From Rothia koreensis (GTDB lineage: Bacteria; Actinomycetota; Actinomycetes; Actinomycetales; Micrococcaceae), in the NCBI RefSeq assembly GCF_004136575.1, contig NZ_NOIQ01000002.1, forward strand, positions 1-64,000: 64,000 nucleotides of DNA, read 5' to 3'. The notes below the pieces were generated by a model. It ran no database searches. It worked only from the letters and a program-made list of their open reading frames with translations, and was not told the DNA's origin. Both the position numbers and the translations under genes were made by a program. Positions within the stretch are counted from its first letter, which is position 1. The number at the start of each line of letters is the position of its first letter. Positions 42,014 through 50,589 of the stretch are shown piece after piece.

Positions 42014-43402
42014 ATGAGTACGTACGTCGTGGGTGTGGATTCCTCCACGCAATCCTGCAAGGCGGTGCTGGTTGACGCCGCAACCGGAGAGGTCGTCGAG
42101 GAACGCCGGGCCGCTCACCCTGCCGGGACGGAAGTGGACCCCACGGAGTGGGTCGCCGCGCTCAGGACGGTGACCGAGGATCTCCTTCCCCGGGCTTCGG
42201 CGGTGGCGGTCGGCGGACAGCAGCACGGCATGGTTCTCCTGGACGAGAACGACGACGTGATCCGCCCCGCCCTCTTGTGGAACGACACCCGATCGGCGCC
42301 CCAGGCCGAGGAGCTGCTCGAATGGTTGGGCGGTCCGGCCGAGGCCGCACGCCGCATCGGAAGCGTCCCGGTGGCCTCCTACACGGCGACCAAAGTCCGG
42401 TGGGTGCGCGAGAACGAGCCGCGGAACGCCGAAAGAATTCACCGGATCGCGTTGCCGCACGACTACCTGACCTGGACCCTCAACACGTCCGGCGACCTCT
42501 GGACGGACCACGGGGAGGCCTCGGGGACGGCGTACTACGATCCCGAGTCCAAGCAGTGGCTGAGGGACGTCGCGGAATGGGCGGCCGGCCACGCGGTCGA
42601 GTTGCCCCGCCTGGCTTCGCCGAATCAGGCCGTGGGGCAGACCTCCACGGGTGCGCTGATCGCCCCGGGAACCGGAGACAACGCCGCCGCGGCATTGGGC
42701 CTTGGTATGGGGCCGGGCGACGTCAGCATGTCGATCGGAACTTCGGGGGTGGTCGCCGTGGTCAGCGATGTTCCGTCGCAGGACCCGACGGGATCCATCT
42801 CCGGATTCGCCGATGCCTCCGGACGGTACTTGCCGTTGGCGACCACGCTCAACGGGGCCCAGGTCTTCGACAAGGCCGCGGACCTGCTGGGCGTCTCCCA
42901 CGAGGAACTCTCGGACATGGCGCTGTCCGTCGAGCCCGGGGCCGGCGGATCCGTGTTCGTCCCGTACCTCGCGGGCGAGCGGACCCCCAACCTCCCGGAG
43001 GCCAGGGGCCAGTTCTTGGATATCGGTGCCGACTTCTCGCGGGAGACCATGGCCCGGGCGATGATCGAGGGGCTGGCATGCTCAATGGCCGAGAGTCTGA
43101 GGAAGGTCGAGCAGCAGACCGGGACACGGGCGCAACGCGTCCTCCTGATCGGAGGGGGCGCCCAGTCGCGGGCCTTCCAACAGATATTGTCCGGCGTGAT
43201 CGGGGGACCGGTGCTCCTGCCCGAAACGCGAGAATTCGTGGCCCTCGGAGCGGCTCGGCAAGCCGCGTGGGCGTTGTCCGGTGCGAGCGAGCCGCCCCGT
43301 TGGGAGGCCGCGGACACCGTGGAGATCACGTCCGACCCGACGCCGTGGCTCCTCGACCGGTACGTCGAATGCCGCGATCGGATCTACCCGGAGACAGCCT
43401 GA
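42014..43402 (+). CDS. xylB: Xylulokinase
   Basis: A 462-residue FGGY kinase that converts D-xylulose to xylulose 5-phosphate for the pentose phosphate pathway. It has GVDSSTQSCKAVLVD at the N-terminus, GGQQHGMVLLD with the catalytic-site Gln/His pair, LLWNDTRS, ALPHDYLTW, and GTSGVVAVVS then GGGAQSRAFQQIL in the second domain. ATG 42014 follows AAGGAGC; the frame opens further upstream without an RBS. It pairs with the polyol dehydrogenase upstream, as in D-arabinitol operons. Confidence 0.92.
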   Translation: MSTYVVGVDSSTQSCKAVLVDAATGEVVEERRAAHPAGTEVDPTEWVAALRTVTEDLLPRASAVAVGGQQHGMVLLDENDDVIRPALLWNDTRSAPQAEELLEWLGGPAEAARRIGSVPVASYTATKVRWVRENEPRNAERIHRIALPHDYLTWTLNTSGDLWTDHGEASGTAYYDPESKQWLRDVAEWAAGHAVELPRLASPNQAVGQTSTGALIAPGTGDNAAAALGLGMGPGDVSMSIGTSGVVAVVSDVPSQDPTGSISGFADASGRYLPLATTLNGAQVFDKAADLLGVSHEELSDMALSVEPGAGGSVFVPYLAGERTPNLPEARGQFLDIGADFSRETMARAMIEGLACSMAESLRKVEQQTGTRAQRVLLIGGGAQSRAFQQILSGVIGGPVLLPETREFVALGAARQAAWALSGASEPPRWEAADTVEITSDPTPWLLDRYVECRDRIYPETA

Positions 43403-43409
43403 CGGACGG

Positions 43410-44150
43410 TCAGACGTTGCTGTAGCCGCCGTCGATCAGCAGGTCCGCCCCGTTGACCATTCCGGCTTCGGGGGAGACGACGTAACCGACCATGGCCGCG
43501 ACCTCTTCCGGATCCGCGAAGCGCCCTGCGGGAATCCTGCTCCGGGCGTCGTCGCCCTTGGCCCCGGACCAGGCCATTGCTCCCATGTCGGTCGCGACGA
43601 TGGTGGGGGAGACGGTGTTGACGGTAATCCCTTGCGGCCCCCATTCGGCGGCCAAGACCCTGGTCAGTCCGGATACCGCGGCCTTCGACGCGCAATACGT
43701 CGCGTGGTCCTCGAGCCCGACGACGCCGGCCTGGGAACCCAGGTTCACGATGCGGCCGTACCCGGCTTCGATCATGGTCCGTGCGGCTTCCCGCGCCATG
43801 AAGAATGTGCCGCCGAGGTTGACGTCCATGACGGCCCGCCAGTCCTCGGAAGGAACTTCGGACGCCGGACCGACCTTGGAGATCCCCGCGGAATTCACCA
43901 GAATCTGGGGTGTTCCTCGTTCGGTGACCACCCGATCCACCACGTGGCGGGCGGCGTCCTGGTCAGACAGGTCGGCGCGCACGGCCAAGTGGTCGCTCCC
44001 GGGAAGCCTGGCCACGGAGTCCTCGACCTGCCGTGAGGACCCGACGCCGACGACGCAGGCGCCGCGCGAGGCCAAGTCTCTCGCAACGGCGAAACCGATG
44101 CCGCGCCCCGCGCCCGTGACGATCGCGATGGAGCCATCGAGGCTGTTCAT
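43410..44150 (-). CDS. SDR family oxidoreductase, tetritol/galactitol dehydrogenase-like
   Basis: A 246-residue classical SDR: TGAGRGIGFAV, NSAGISKV, active-site GSQAG plus YCASKAAVSG, and C-terminal RIPAGRFADPEEVAAMVGY and LLIDGGYSNV. The C-terminal pattern recalls GolD/D-threitol dehydrogenase types. It is a close paralogue of the gene immediately upstream (44147-44893) with a 4-bp overlap, so the two arose by tandem duplication. Both lie downstream of the FGGY kinase on the minus strand and converge on xylB. Confidence 0.85.
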   Translation of the reverse strand: MNSLDGSIAIVTGAGRGIGFAVARDLASRGACVVGVGSSRQVEDSVARLPGSDHLAVRADLSDQDAARHVVDRVVTERGTPQILVNSAGISKVGPASEVPSEDWRAVMDVNLGGTFFMAREAARTMIEAGYGRIVNLGSQAGVVGLEDHATYCASKAAVSGLTRVLAAEWGPQGITVNTVSPTIVATDMGAMAWSGAKGDDARSRIPAGRFADPEEVAAMVGYVVSPEAGMVNGADLLIDGGYSNV

Positions 44151-44893
44151 ACGCTCGTGTAGCCGCCGTCGATGACCATATTGGTGCCCGTGACCATGGC
44201 GGCTTCCTCAGACACCAAGTACCCGACCATGGCCGCGACTTCCTCGGGCTGGGCGAAGCGCCCGGCAGGAATCTGCCGCTTCGCCGCCTCTCCCTTTTCC
44301 CCGGCCCAGGCCTTCTTGCCGAGTGGGGTTTCGACGATGGTCGGCGAGACCGCGTTGACCGTGACTCCCTTTGGTGCCCATTCGAGGGAGAGGACCCTGG
44401 TCAGTCCGACGATGCCGGCCTTCGAGGCGCAGTATGCGGCGTGCTGGTCCAGCCCGACCACCGCGCCCTGGGACGCGAGGTTGACGATGCGCCCGTACCC
44501 GGCGTCCGTCATGAGCCGACCGATGGCCTGGGCCATGTAGAAGGAGCCGCTGAGATTGATGTCGATGGTCTTCTTCCAGTCCCCGGCGCTGAGCTCGGTG
44601 GCCGGATCGAGGAAGACCACCCCGGCCGAATTGACGAGAATCTGCGGTGTCCCCAGGCCGGAGGCGATGTCGTCGGTCACCTTGCCGACTTCCGCCGGAT
44701 CGGACAGGTCTGCACGAAAGCCGTGGTGACCGCTTCCGGGCAAAGCGCCGAGCGCATCCTCGAGTGACGGTGACACATCGACCCCGGCAATCCGGGCGCC
44801 CTTCGCGGCCAGGTGTTCGGCGATGGCCGCGCCGATACCGCTTGCCGCGCCCGTGACGACGGCGATGCTGCCAGCGAACGGTTGCTCACTCAT
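44147..44893 (-). CDS. SDR family oxidoreductase, tetritol/galactitol dehydrogenase-like
   Basis: A 248-residue classical SDR with TGAASGIGAAI, NSAGVVFLD, NLASQGA plus YCASKAGIVG, and QIPAGRFAQPEEVAAMVGY then NMVIDGGYTSV. Asp after strand 2 (GVDVS) suggests NAD. It overlaps both neighbours by 4 bp, giving a tightly coupled three-gene unit: FGGY kinase, this SDR, then its paralogue. The two SDRs may handle stereoisomeric polyols. Confidence 0.85.
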   Translation of the reverse strand: MSEQPFAGSIAVVTGAASGIGAAIAEHLAAKGARIAGVDVSPSLEDALGALPGSGHHGFRADLSDPAEVGKVTDDIASGLGTPQILVNSAGVVFLDPATELSAGDWKKTIDINLSGSFYMAQAIGRLMTDAGYGRIVNLASQGAVVGLDQHAAYCASKAGIVGLTRVLSLEWAPKGVTVNAVSPTIVETPLGKKAWAGEKGEAAKRQIPAGRFAQPEEVAAMVGYLVSEEAAMVTGTNMVIDGGYTSV

Positions 44894-46422
44894 GCTTGCT
44901 CCTCGGTGATGGTGGTCGACGTGTCGGGCTCGGGTTGTTCGGGTGCGTGGCCGGTTCTCTCGGCGACCCCCGCCAGGTGGTGCTGGATGTCTGCGGTTGC
45001 CTCGTACAGGCTCCGGTAGTCCTCGTACAGCGCGTCGTACACGGGGGTCTCACGGGGCTCGATGGTCTTTTCTACCGGGTTCCATTGATCCAGGTCGTCG
45101 ACGACGCCGAGGGCCTCCGCGATCATGAACGCATCGCCGTAGGCCGCACCCACGGAATAGCGGTGGATGCGCTGTGGCCGACCGGTGACGTCGGAAACGA
45201 TCTGCGGCCACAGGTCCGAACCGACACCACCGCCCGCGGCGGTGATCGAGTGGATGGAAGCGCCCGCTCGCTCCATGACCTCGATGTTGTGCCGAACGGC
45301 GAAGGCGGTTGCCTCCAGGAGAGACCTGTAGACGTGTCCCCGTCCGTGCTCGAGGGTCAGCCCGATCATCACGCCGCGCGCGTCCGGGTCCTGGATCGGT
45401 GTCCGCTCTCCGGCGAAGTAGGGCAGGGTCAGCAGGCCGTCCGACCCGGGGGCGACCTGTTCGGCCGCTTCGATGAGGGCCGTGTATTCGCGCACCCCGG
45501 AGATGTCCCGGAACCACTGGGTCAGCGCGCCGGAGGTGGCGAGCCCGCCGGCAAGATTGCGGGTGCCCCGGCGGGTTCCGGTGGTTCCCCACATCGAGGC
45601 GTGCCGCAGCCTTTCCCCAGAGTTCGCGATGAGGAACAGCGTGGTCCCGTACATCAGGAACAACTCGCCGTTCTCGGTCGCTCCCACGGATTCCTGCTCG
45701 GCCCAGGCGTCGATGCTGCCGAAGATCACGGGTATTCCGGCCTCGAGCTCCGGCAGGTCGGGGATTTCTTGCGTCCGGCCGCAGACCTCGTTGCTCCAGC
45801 CGAGGCGCGGCAGTTCGGTGCCGCGAGCGAGGCGCTCCGCCATATCGGTGTCCCATTCCTGGGTCTGGGGATCGTACAAGGGAGTGCACTGGCTCGCCGA
45901 ATGACGGTCCAGAACGTATTCGCCGGTGAGATGCTGGATGATCCAGCTCGAGGGCATATAGAAGCGGGCGCCTCTCGCGAATGCTTCCGGGTACCTCTTG
46001 GCGAACCACAGCAATTTGGGCCCGCCCGCCTGGGACGTGAGTTGGGAATCGTAGCCCTTGAGGAGTTCCAGCTGACCGAGCTCCTCGGCGAGCTCCTCGA
46101 TCTCGGCCCGGGCCCGGTAATCCACGCCGTAGAGTGCAGCAGGTGCGATCGGTCGGCCCTCGCTCGCGACGCCGACGCAGGGCCCCATTCCGGAAACCCC
46201 GATGCCCTCGATCCGCACGGAGTTGCTGCGCACCAGGTCGCCGTAGAGTTCCTGGAATTCATTCCACCAGATGGTCATGTCCATCTGAACGACTCCGTGA
46301 GCGAGACGCTCGACCTCGTGCTCCCGGGTCCGGGAGTCGAGGACCGAACCGTCGTGGCCCACCAATACCGCCTTGGTACTGGAAGTGCCGACATCGAGAC
46401 CGAAGAATGCGCTGGTTGCCAT
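44890..46422 (-). CDS. FGGY-family carbohydrate kinase
   Basis: A 510-residue sugar kinase. FFGLDVGTSSTKAVLVGHDG is the first phosphate loop, GIGVSGMGPCVGVA follows, FGSIDAWAEQESVGA and LMYGTTLFLIA form the second ATP-site region, and ITAAGGGVGSDLWPQIVSDV the adenosine motif. It differs from XylB at the substrate loop: it has SGMGPC in place of GQQHG, so another ketose or polyol is expected. The start at MATSAFF (46422) follows the family N-terminus; ATG 46431 is the alternative. Neither has an RBS, so a leaderless transcript is possible. Confidence 0.85.
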   Translation of the reverse strand: MATSAFFGLDVGTSSTKAVLVGHDGSVLDSRTREHEVERLAHGVVQMDMTIWWNEFQELYGDLVRSNSVRIEGIGVSGMGPCVGVASEGRPIAPAALYGVDYRARAEIEELAEELGQLELLKGYDSQLTSQAGGPKLLWFAKRYPEAFARGARFYMPSSWIIQHLTGEYVLDRHSASQCTPLYDPQTQEWDTDMAERLARGTELPRLGWSNEVCGRTQEIPDLPELEAGIPVIFGSIDAWAEQESVGATENGELFLMYGTTLFLIANSGERLRHASMWGTTGTRRGTRNLAGGLATSGALTQWFRDISGVREYTALIEAAEQVAPGSDGLLTLPYFAGERTPIQDPDARGVMIGLTLEHGRGHVYRSLLEATAFAVRHNIEVMERAGASIHSITAAGGGVGSDLWPQIVSDVTGRPQRIHRYSVGAAYGDAFMIAEALGVVDDLDQWNPVEKTIEPRETPVYDALYEDYRSLYEATADIQHHLAGVAERTGHAPEQPEPDTSTTITEEQA

Positions 46423-46479
46423 GGGAACCATATTGGTACAGATCACAGCTCGGGGCCATTCACCGCGGCCCGAGAGTAC

Positions 46480-47193
46480 TCAGCCGTGTCCCTGGATCCA
46501 GTCCGAATCGTAGAGGTCCCCGGTCGATCCGCCCCGCTTCTTCCTGTCGCGCTCGGCGTAGTCCGTGCGCCGCAGGATCGCATCGTCGTCGTCGGGAGTG
46601 CTCCACAGGCCGAGGGCGACGAGGCCGGCGGCGAGGCTCGCCATGAGAAGGAACAAGAATCCCAACTCGGTCCACATCACCACATGATTCCGCACGAGGA
46701 CGTCGTTGGACCCGTGCATCCAGTGGGGAACCATGTACCCGATCACGAAGAAAACGATGCTGAGCGCGACCATGCCTGCTGGAAGCCAGAACCACCGTGT
46801 GCCGCGACGGGCCTGCCGCCTGCCTTCGTGGTCCCGAAAGACAGGGACCAGCCGCCACCGGACCGATATCAGCCCGGCGGCTCCGACCACCAGGGGCAGT
46901 GCCCCGAGAATGGCCCACCGCGGGTGTGCGGCCGCCGCGAGGCCGAAGACCACCAGGATCCCCAGCATGCAACTTGCAAACGAAAGGCCGCCGACCATCC
47001 GGCGGTAGGCGCTGGCCCGAGGGCGAATGGGGTGGGGTGTGGCCGAGCCGTTGTCCGCGCCCGCCATGGGTCCACGGGAACCGGAGGTCTGGTGGTCCGG
47101 GTGATGTCCACCGGGGCCGTTGATCCTGATCCCGTAGGCGGGTGGCTCCTCGTCCGCGGCATGCATTCCGCCGGCGCCTCTGGTGCTGCTCAT
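46480..47193 (-). CDS. Hypothetical membrane protein, four predicted helices
   Basis: A 237-residue protein with a Gly/His/Pro-rich N-terminal tail of about 60 residues and four hydrophobic spans: FASCMLGILVVFGLAAAAH, AILGALPLVVGAAGLI, WLPAGMVALSIVFFVIGYMV and LGFLFLLMASLAAGLVALGL. The C-terminus is charged (DDDDAILRRTDYAERDRKKR). RBS GGGGAGG is strong. I do not recognise the family. It is upstream of, and co-directional with, the FGGY operon, 58 bp away, but functionally unrelated in appearance. Confidence 0.7.
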   Translation of the reverse strand: MSSTRGAGGMHAADEEPPAYGIRINGPGGHHPDHQTSGSRGPMAGADNGSATPHPIRPRASAYRRMVGGLSFASCMLGILVVFGLAAAAHPRWAILGALPLVVGAAGLISVRWRLVPVFRDHEGRRQARRGTRWFWLPAGMVALSIVFFVIGYMVPHWMHGSNDVLVRNHVVMWTELGFLFLLMASLAAGLVALGLWSTPDDDDAILRRTDYAERDRKKRGGSTGDLYDSDWIQGHG

Positions 47194-47370
47194 TCCGTGC
47201 CTCCCCTCAGGCCCCGTGGCACCTCGTGCTCGGGCTCGACTGCTTCTTCCATCGTAGGCCTCCCGAGCGCCGCGTGTAACGGCCTGTGGATACGTTGGAG
47301 ACCAGAACCTTTCAGGATCGGTTCAGGCCCAATGCACCGAAATGTCAGCTGCGTTGGATAACCTGACTAG

Positions 47371-47421
47371 GCAACACCCGGTGATGCGAGGAAGTGCGAG
47401 CCCCGCAACGCCGGGTGTTGC
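47371..47421. terminator. Inverted repeat downstream of the HAD gene
   Basis: GCAACACCCGG (47371-47381) and CCGGGTGTTGC (47411-47421) are perfect 11-bp arms separated by 29 nt, 41 bp after the minus-strand HAD stop. The long loop makes terminator function uncertain. Confidence 0.4.
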
Positions 47422-47461
47422 TTTGTGTCGTGCACCCGCCGTGGCTCGACGAGCGGAGACT

Positions 47462-48196
47462 CTAGGACCCGGTTCCGAGCCAGGTGCGGACCATCTGGCG
47501 GAATTCTGGGTCCTCGAAGCTCGTGGTGGCGAAGTGGGCCGGAGGGGCGGCGTCGACATCCTCCGCGAGCACCGTTACTCTCGTCCCGGCTGCCACGGCC
47601 GCCTCTGCGCCCGGGGTCGAGTCCTCGAAGGTCAGCGCCCGATCGCACTGGGCTCCCAGGTTGTTCACGGCCCGGATGTACATGTCCGGTTCGGGCTTTC
47701 CCTGGGCGACGTCGTCGCAGGAAACCCAGGTCCCCAGGTACTTCTTGAACCCGGTGGTCTCCAATTTGGCGTCGAGGATCGTTCGCGTCGAATTCGACGC
47801 AACGCCGACCGGCAGGACCTCTGAGAACTCGCGCACCAGGTCCATGGCGCCAGGGATGAGGTCGACGCCTCGCTCGATGCGTTGTACGTCCAGAGCGGAG
47901 AGCATCGACAGGATTTCCTGACCGCGCCCCTGTACCTCCGCTTCGGGTGCGTTCTCGGGAAGCTCCTCGGCCGCCAGGGCCTCGGCGATGGTCGCGGCCG
48001 GAAGGGCCGTCAGTCGGTCGGCGAGATGGTCGGGGCTCGCCAGCCCCAGATCGTGGCTCACGCGCGCGATGGTGGTGACCCACGATTTCTCCGTGTCCAT
48101 CAGGACGCCGTCGCAGTCGAAGACCACCGCGGTGGGGGCCCAGTCAGAGGGGAAAACGGAAGAGCCCAGCGGTGTGGAACGTCGAGAGAAAGTCAT
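47462..48196 (-). CDS. HAD-superfamily hydrolase (subfamily IA phosphatase)
   Basis: A 244-residue HAD phosphatase. Motif I is VVFDCDGVLMDTE with the nucleophile Asp, motif II is GVASNSTR, motif III Lys is in GKPEPDMY and motif IV is TFEDSTPGAEAAVAAG. The cap domain (about 40-110) is C1-type, as in beta-phosphoglucomutase and sugar-phosphate phosphatases. Substrate unknown. Single gene. Confidence 0.9.
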   Translation of the reverse strand: MTFSRRSTPLGSSVFPSDWAPTAVVFDCDGVLMDTEKSWVTTIARVSHDLGLASPDHLADRLTALPAATIAEALAAEELPENAPEAEVQGRGQEILSMLSALDVQRIERGVDLIPGAMDLVREFSEVLPVGVASNSTRTILDAKLETTGFKKYLGTWVSCDDVAQGKPEPDMYIRAVNNLGAQCDRALTFEDSTPGAEAAVAAGTRVTVLAEDVDAAPPAHFATTSFEDPEFRQMVRTWLGTGS

Positions 48197-48343
48197 GAAG
48201 CCATCATTTCAGATGATTTCCTCGCCGCAGGCTTCGTGTCCGTGCTCGCGATTGCCCGCGTGCCTGCGGCGAGGCCGGAGCTGTCACGACCGAAGGCATG
48301 GATTCAATCACAAATGACTGTCCTAATTCGGTCTGGGCCATAG

Positions 48344-48362
48344 TATGATGAGGCTTGCCTTA
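48344..48362 (+). promoter_or_regulatory. DtxR/IdeR-like iron box over the -10 of the siderophore uptake operon
   Basis: TATGATGAGGCTTGCCTTA agrees with the 19-bp DtxR/IdeR consensus TTAGGTTAGGCTAACCTAA at 12 positions, with the central AGGC and CCT best kept. The first six bases, TATGAT, make a good -10 box, so iron-loaded repressor would block it. The iron-uptake genes that follow support this reading. A 13-bp inverted repeat (48220-48232 and 48262-48274) lies upstream, role unknown. Confidence 0.6.
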
Positions 48363-48474
48363 TGTTGGGGGCGAGTTCGCACCCGACGGTCACGAACATC
48401 CGCACCCCAGGGAGCCCGGCGATCGCTTCCCTCGATCGAACGCAGCCCCACCTGACTAGGAGATACATCACATT

Positions 48475-49536
48475 ATGGTTTCCATTTCCCGTGGCACCTT
48501 CTTGAAAGCAGCCGCCGCGTCCGCCGCGGCGCTCGCCCTGGCCGGATGCTCGACGGGCTCCAATGACGGAAAGGATTCGTCCGCGGCCGGCGGCAGCTCG
48601 TCGGCGGATCCCGATGCGTTCCCCGTGACCCTCGAATCCCAGTTCGGCGAGACGAAGATCGACTCCGAGCCCAAGAAGGTCGTCGGGCTCGGCTGGATCA
48701 ACGCCGAGATCGCGCTCTCGCTGGGCGTCGTCCCCATCGGTTCCGGGTACGTCGGTTGGGGCGAGAACAAGAACCACTCGACCGACTGGTTCGATGACAA
48801 GGTCAAGGAGCTCGGCGGCGACCAGCCGACGCGGTTCTCTGAGACCGATGGGATCAATTTCGAGGAGATCGCCAAGCTCTCCCCGGACCTCATTCTCGCG
48901 GCGGTCGGCAGCATGGACCAGGAAACCTTCGACAAGCTCAAGGAGATCGCTCCCGTCGTGGTCTACTCCAAGGACCACAAGGACGGCTGGATGGTTCCGT
49001 GGCAGGACTCGACCAGGACCATCGGCAAGGCCCTCGGCCGCTCGTCCACGGCCGACGACGTCGTCAAGAAGGTCGAGTCCAAGCTGAAGGAGGCCGGCGA
49101 AAAGCACAGCCAGATCAAGGACGCCACGTTCGTCGCTTCGAACCTGTCCGTCTCCGAAGCCCAGCCGAGCATCTCCGTGTACACCCAGGGGGACGGCCGG
49201 GTGAACTTCCTCGAGAGCCTCGGCATGAAGAACTCGGAGGCCGCCGAGTCCGTCAAGGCCGACACCTTCTACGGAACCTGGTCCAACGAACGCGCTTCCG
49301 AGCTGACCTCCGACATGATCTACTCCTGGGTCGAGTCCAAGGACGACGTCGAGAAGATCAAGTCCAACGACGTCCTCAAGCAGATCCCTGCGATCGCCAA
49401 GGACGCGGCAGTTCTGGACTCCGACAAGAAGAACGGTCTCGGCATGGGCAACACCCCCTTGGGCATCGAATGGTTGGTGGACAACACCGACTTCATCGAC
49501 AAGATTGCCGACGCCGTGTCGAACGGCAAGAAGTAG
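48475..49536 (+). CDS. Iron-siderophore ABC transporter substrate-binding lipoprotein
   Basis: A 353-residue FecB/FepB-like periplasmic-type binding protein anchored as a lipoprotein: signal peptide with lipobox LALAGCS (Cys near residue 24), then a Gly/Ser linker and two lobes. EPKKVVGLGWINAEIALSLGVVP and SPDLILAAVGSMDQETFDKLKEI (each only partly quoted) are typical. It delivers ferric siderophore to the two permeases downstream. First gene of the operon 48475-53483. Confidence 0.93.
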   Translation: MVSISRGTFLKAAAASAAALALAGCSTGSNDGKDSSAAGGSSSADPDAFPVTLESQFGETKIDSEPKKVVGLGWINAEIALSLGVVPIGSGYVGWGENKNHSTDWFDDKVKELGGDQPTRFSETDGINFEEIAKLSPDLILAAVGSMDQETFDKLKEIAPVVVYSKDHKDGWMVPWQDSTRTIGKALGRSSTADDVVKKVESKLKEAGEKHSQIKDATFVASNLSVSEAQPSISVYTQGDGRVNFLESLGMKNSEAAESVKADTFYGTWSNERASELTSDMIYSWVESKDDVEKIKSNDVLKQIPAIAKDAAVLDSDKKNGLGMGNTPLGIEWLVDNTDFIDKIADAVSNGKK

Positions 49537-49548
49537 TTCCGAGAGTTG

Positions 49549-50589
49549 ATGTCCGCAGCCGCCGAATCCGTTCGGCAGAGTACGCCGGTCAGGCGCCGGT
49601 CCCGGAGGGGCCTGGTCCTGGTCGGCGTGCTCGCGCTCTTCGTCGTCGCCGTGATCGGGTCCCTGCTCATCGGGTCCAAACCGGTCGACCCGGTCACCGC
49701 GGGACGCGCCCTCTTCCACCCGGATGCCGGTTCCTCGGAATCCGTCCTCATGGCCAACCGCCTGAGCCGCACGGTGATCGGAATCGTCATCGGCGCGGTT
49801 CTCGCCGCCGCCGGTGCGGCGATGCAGGGCGTCACCAGGAACCCCCTCGGTGATCCGGCGATTCTCGGGATCAATTCCGGAGCGACCTGCTTGGTCGTGG
49901 TCGGTATTGCGACCGTCGGTGCCTCCGGTGCCGGGACCTACGCGGTGTGGGCTGTCATCGGTGCCGCACTCGCGGCCGTTCTGGTGTACTCGATCGCAAG
50001 CATCGGGCGATCGGGTGCGACGCCGGTCAAGCTCGCCCTGGTCGGGGCCGCATTCAGCGCGGGGGCGATGTCCATCACCAATGCGATGATCCTGCAGGGC
50101 CAGGACACTCTCGACGAGTTCCGCCACTGGCAGATCGGTTCGCTGTCCCGTTCGACCTATGGGGATCTCCTGTCCGTCCTGCCTCTGGTCGTCATCGGAG
50201 TCGTGCTGACGGTCGGTCTCGCTTCCTCGATCAACAACTTCGCCCTGGGCGACGACATGGCTCAGTCTCTCGGGGAAAAGGTCGCCCTGAAGAGATTCGT
50301 GATCTTCGTGGGCATCACTCTCCTGTGCGGCGCGGCCGTCGCCCTGGCCGGGCCCATCGCATTCCTCGGCCTCATGATTCCTCATGCCCTGCGTGCCGTC
50401 CTGGGGCCCGACTACCGGTGGATCATGCCGCTCAGCCTCGGGGCCGGCCCCGTGATCCTGCTGTGGGCCGACGTGGTCGGACGTGTGCTCCTGCCTCCCA
50501 CGGAGATCGAGGTCGGCGTGACCATGGCAATCGTCGGCGTCCCGATCTTCATCTACCTCATTCGTACCCGGAAGGCGGTGAACCTGTGA
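49549..50589 (+). CDS. FecCD-family iron-siderophore ABC permease 1
   Basis: A 346-residue permease with about nine or ten spans. MQGVTRNPLGDPAILGINSGA and LGDDMAQSLG with the following GPIAFLGLMIPHALRAVLGPDYR (each partly quoted) are FecCD hallmarks and contact the ATPase. ATG 49549 is preferred to TTG 49546. The stop overlaps the next GTG start by 4 bp. Confidence 0.95.
   Translation: MSAAAESVRQSTPVRRRSRRGLVLVGVLALFVVAVIGSLLIGSKPVDPVTAGRALFHPDAGSSESVLMANRLSRTVIGIVIGAVLAAAGAAMQGVTRNPLGDPAILGINSGATCLVVVGIATVGASGAGTYAVWAVIGAALAAVLVYSIASIGRSGATPVKLALVGAAFSAGAMSITNAMILQGQDTLDEFRHWQIGSLSRSTYGDLLSVLPLVVIGVVLTVGLASSINNFALGDDMAQSLGEKVALKRFVIFVGITLLCGAAVALAGPIAFLGLMIPHALRAVLGPDYRWIMPLSLGAGPVILLWADVVGRVLLPPTEIEVGVTMAIVGVPIFIYLIRTRKAVNL

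Noticed and set aside
46423-46440. Inverted repeat ACCA-TAT-TGGT at the start of the FGGY kinase gene as a SorC operator
   Set aside because: Arms are only 4 bp and do not align well with TGAACATATGTTCA; too weak to claim.
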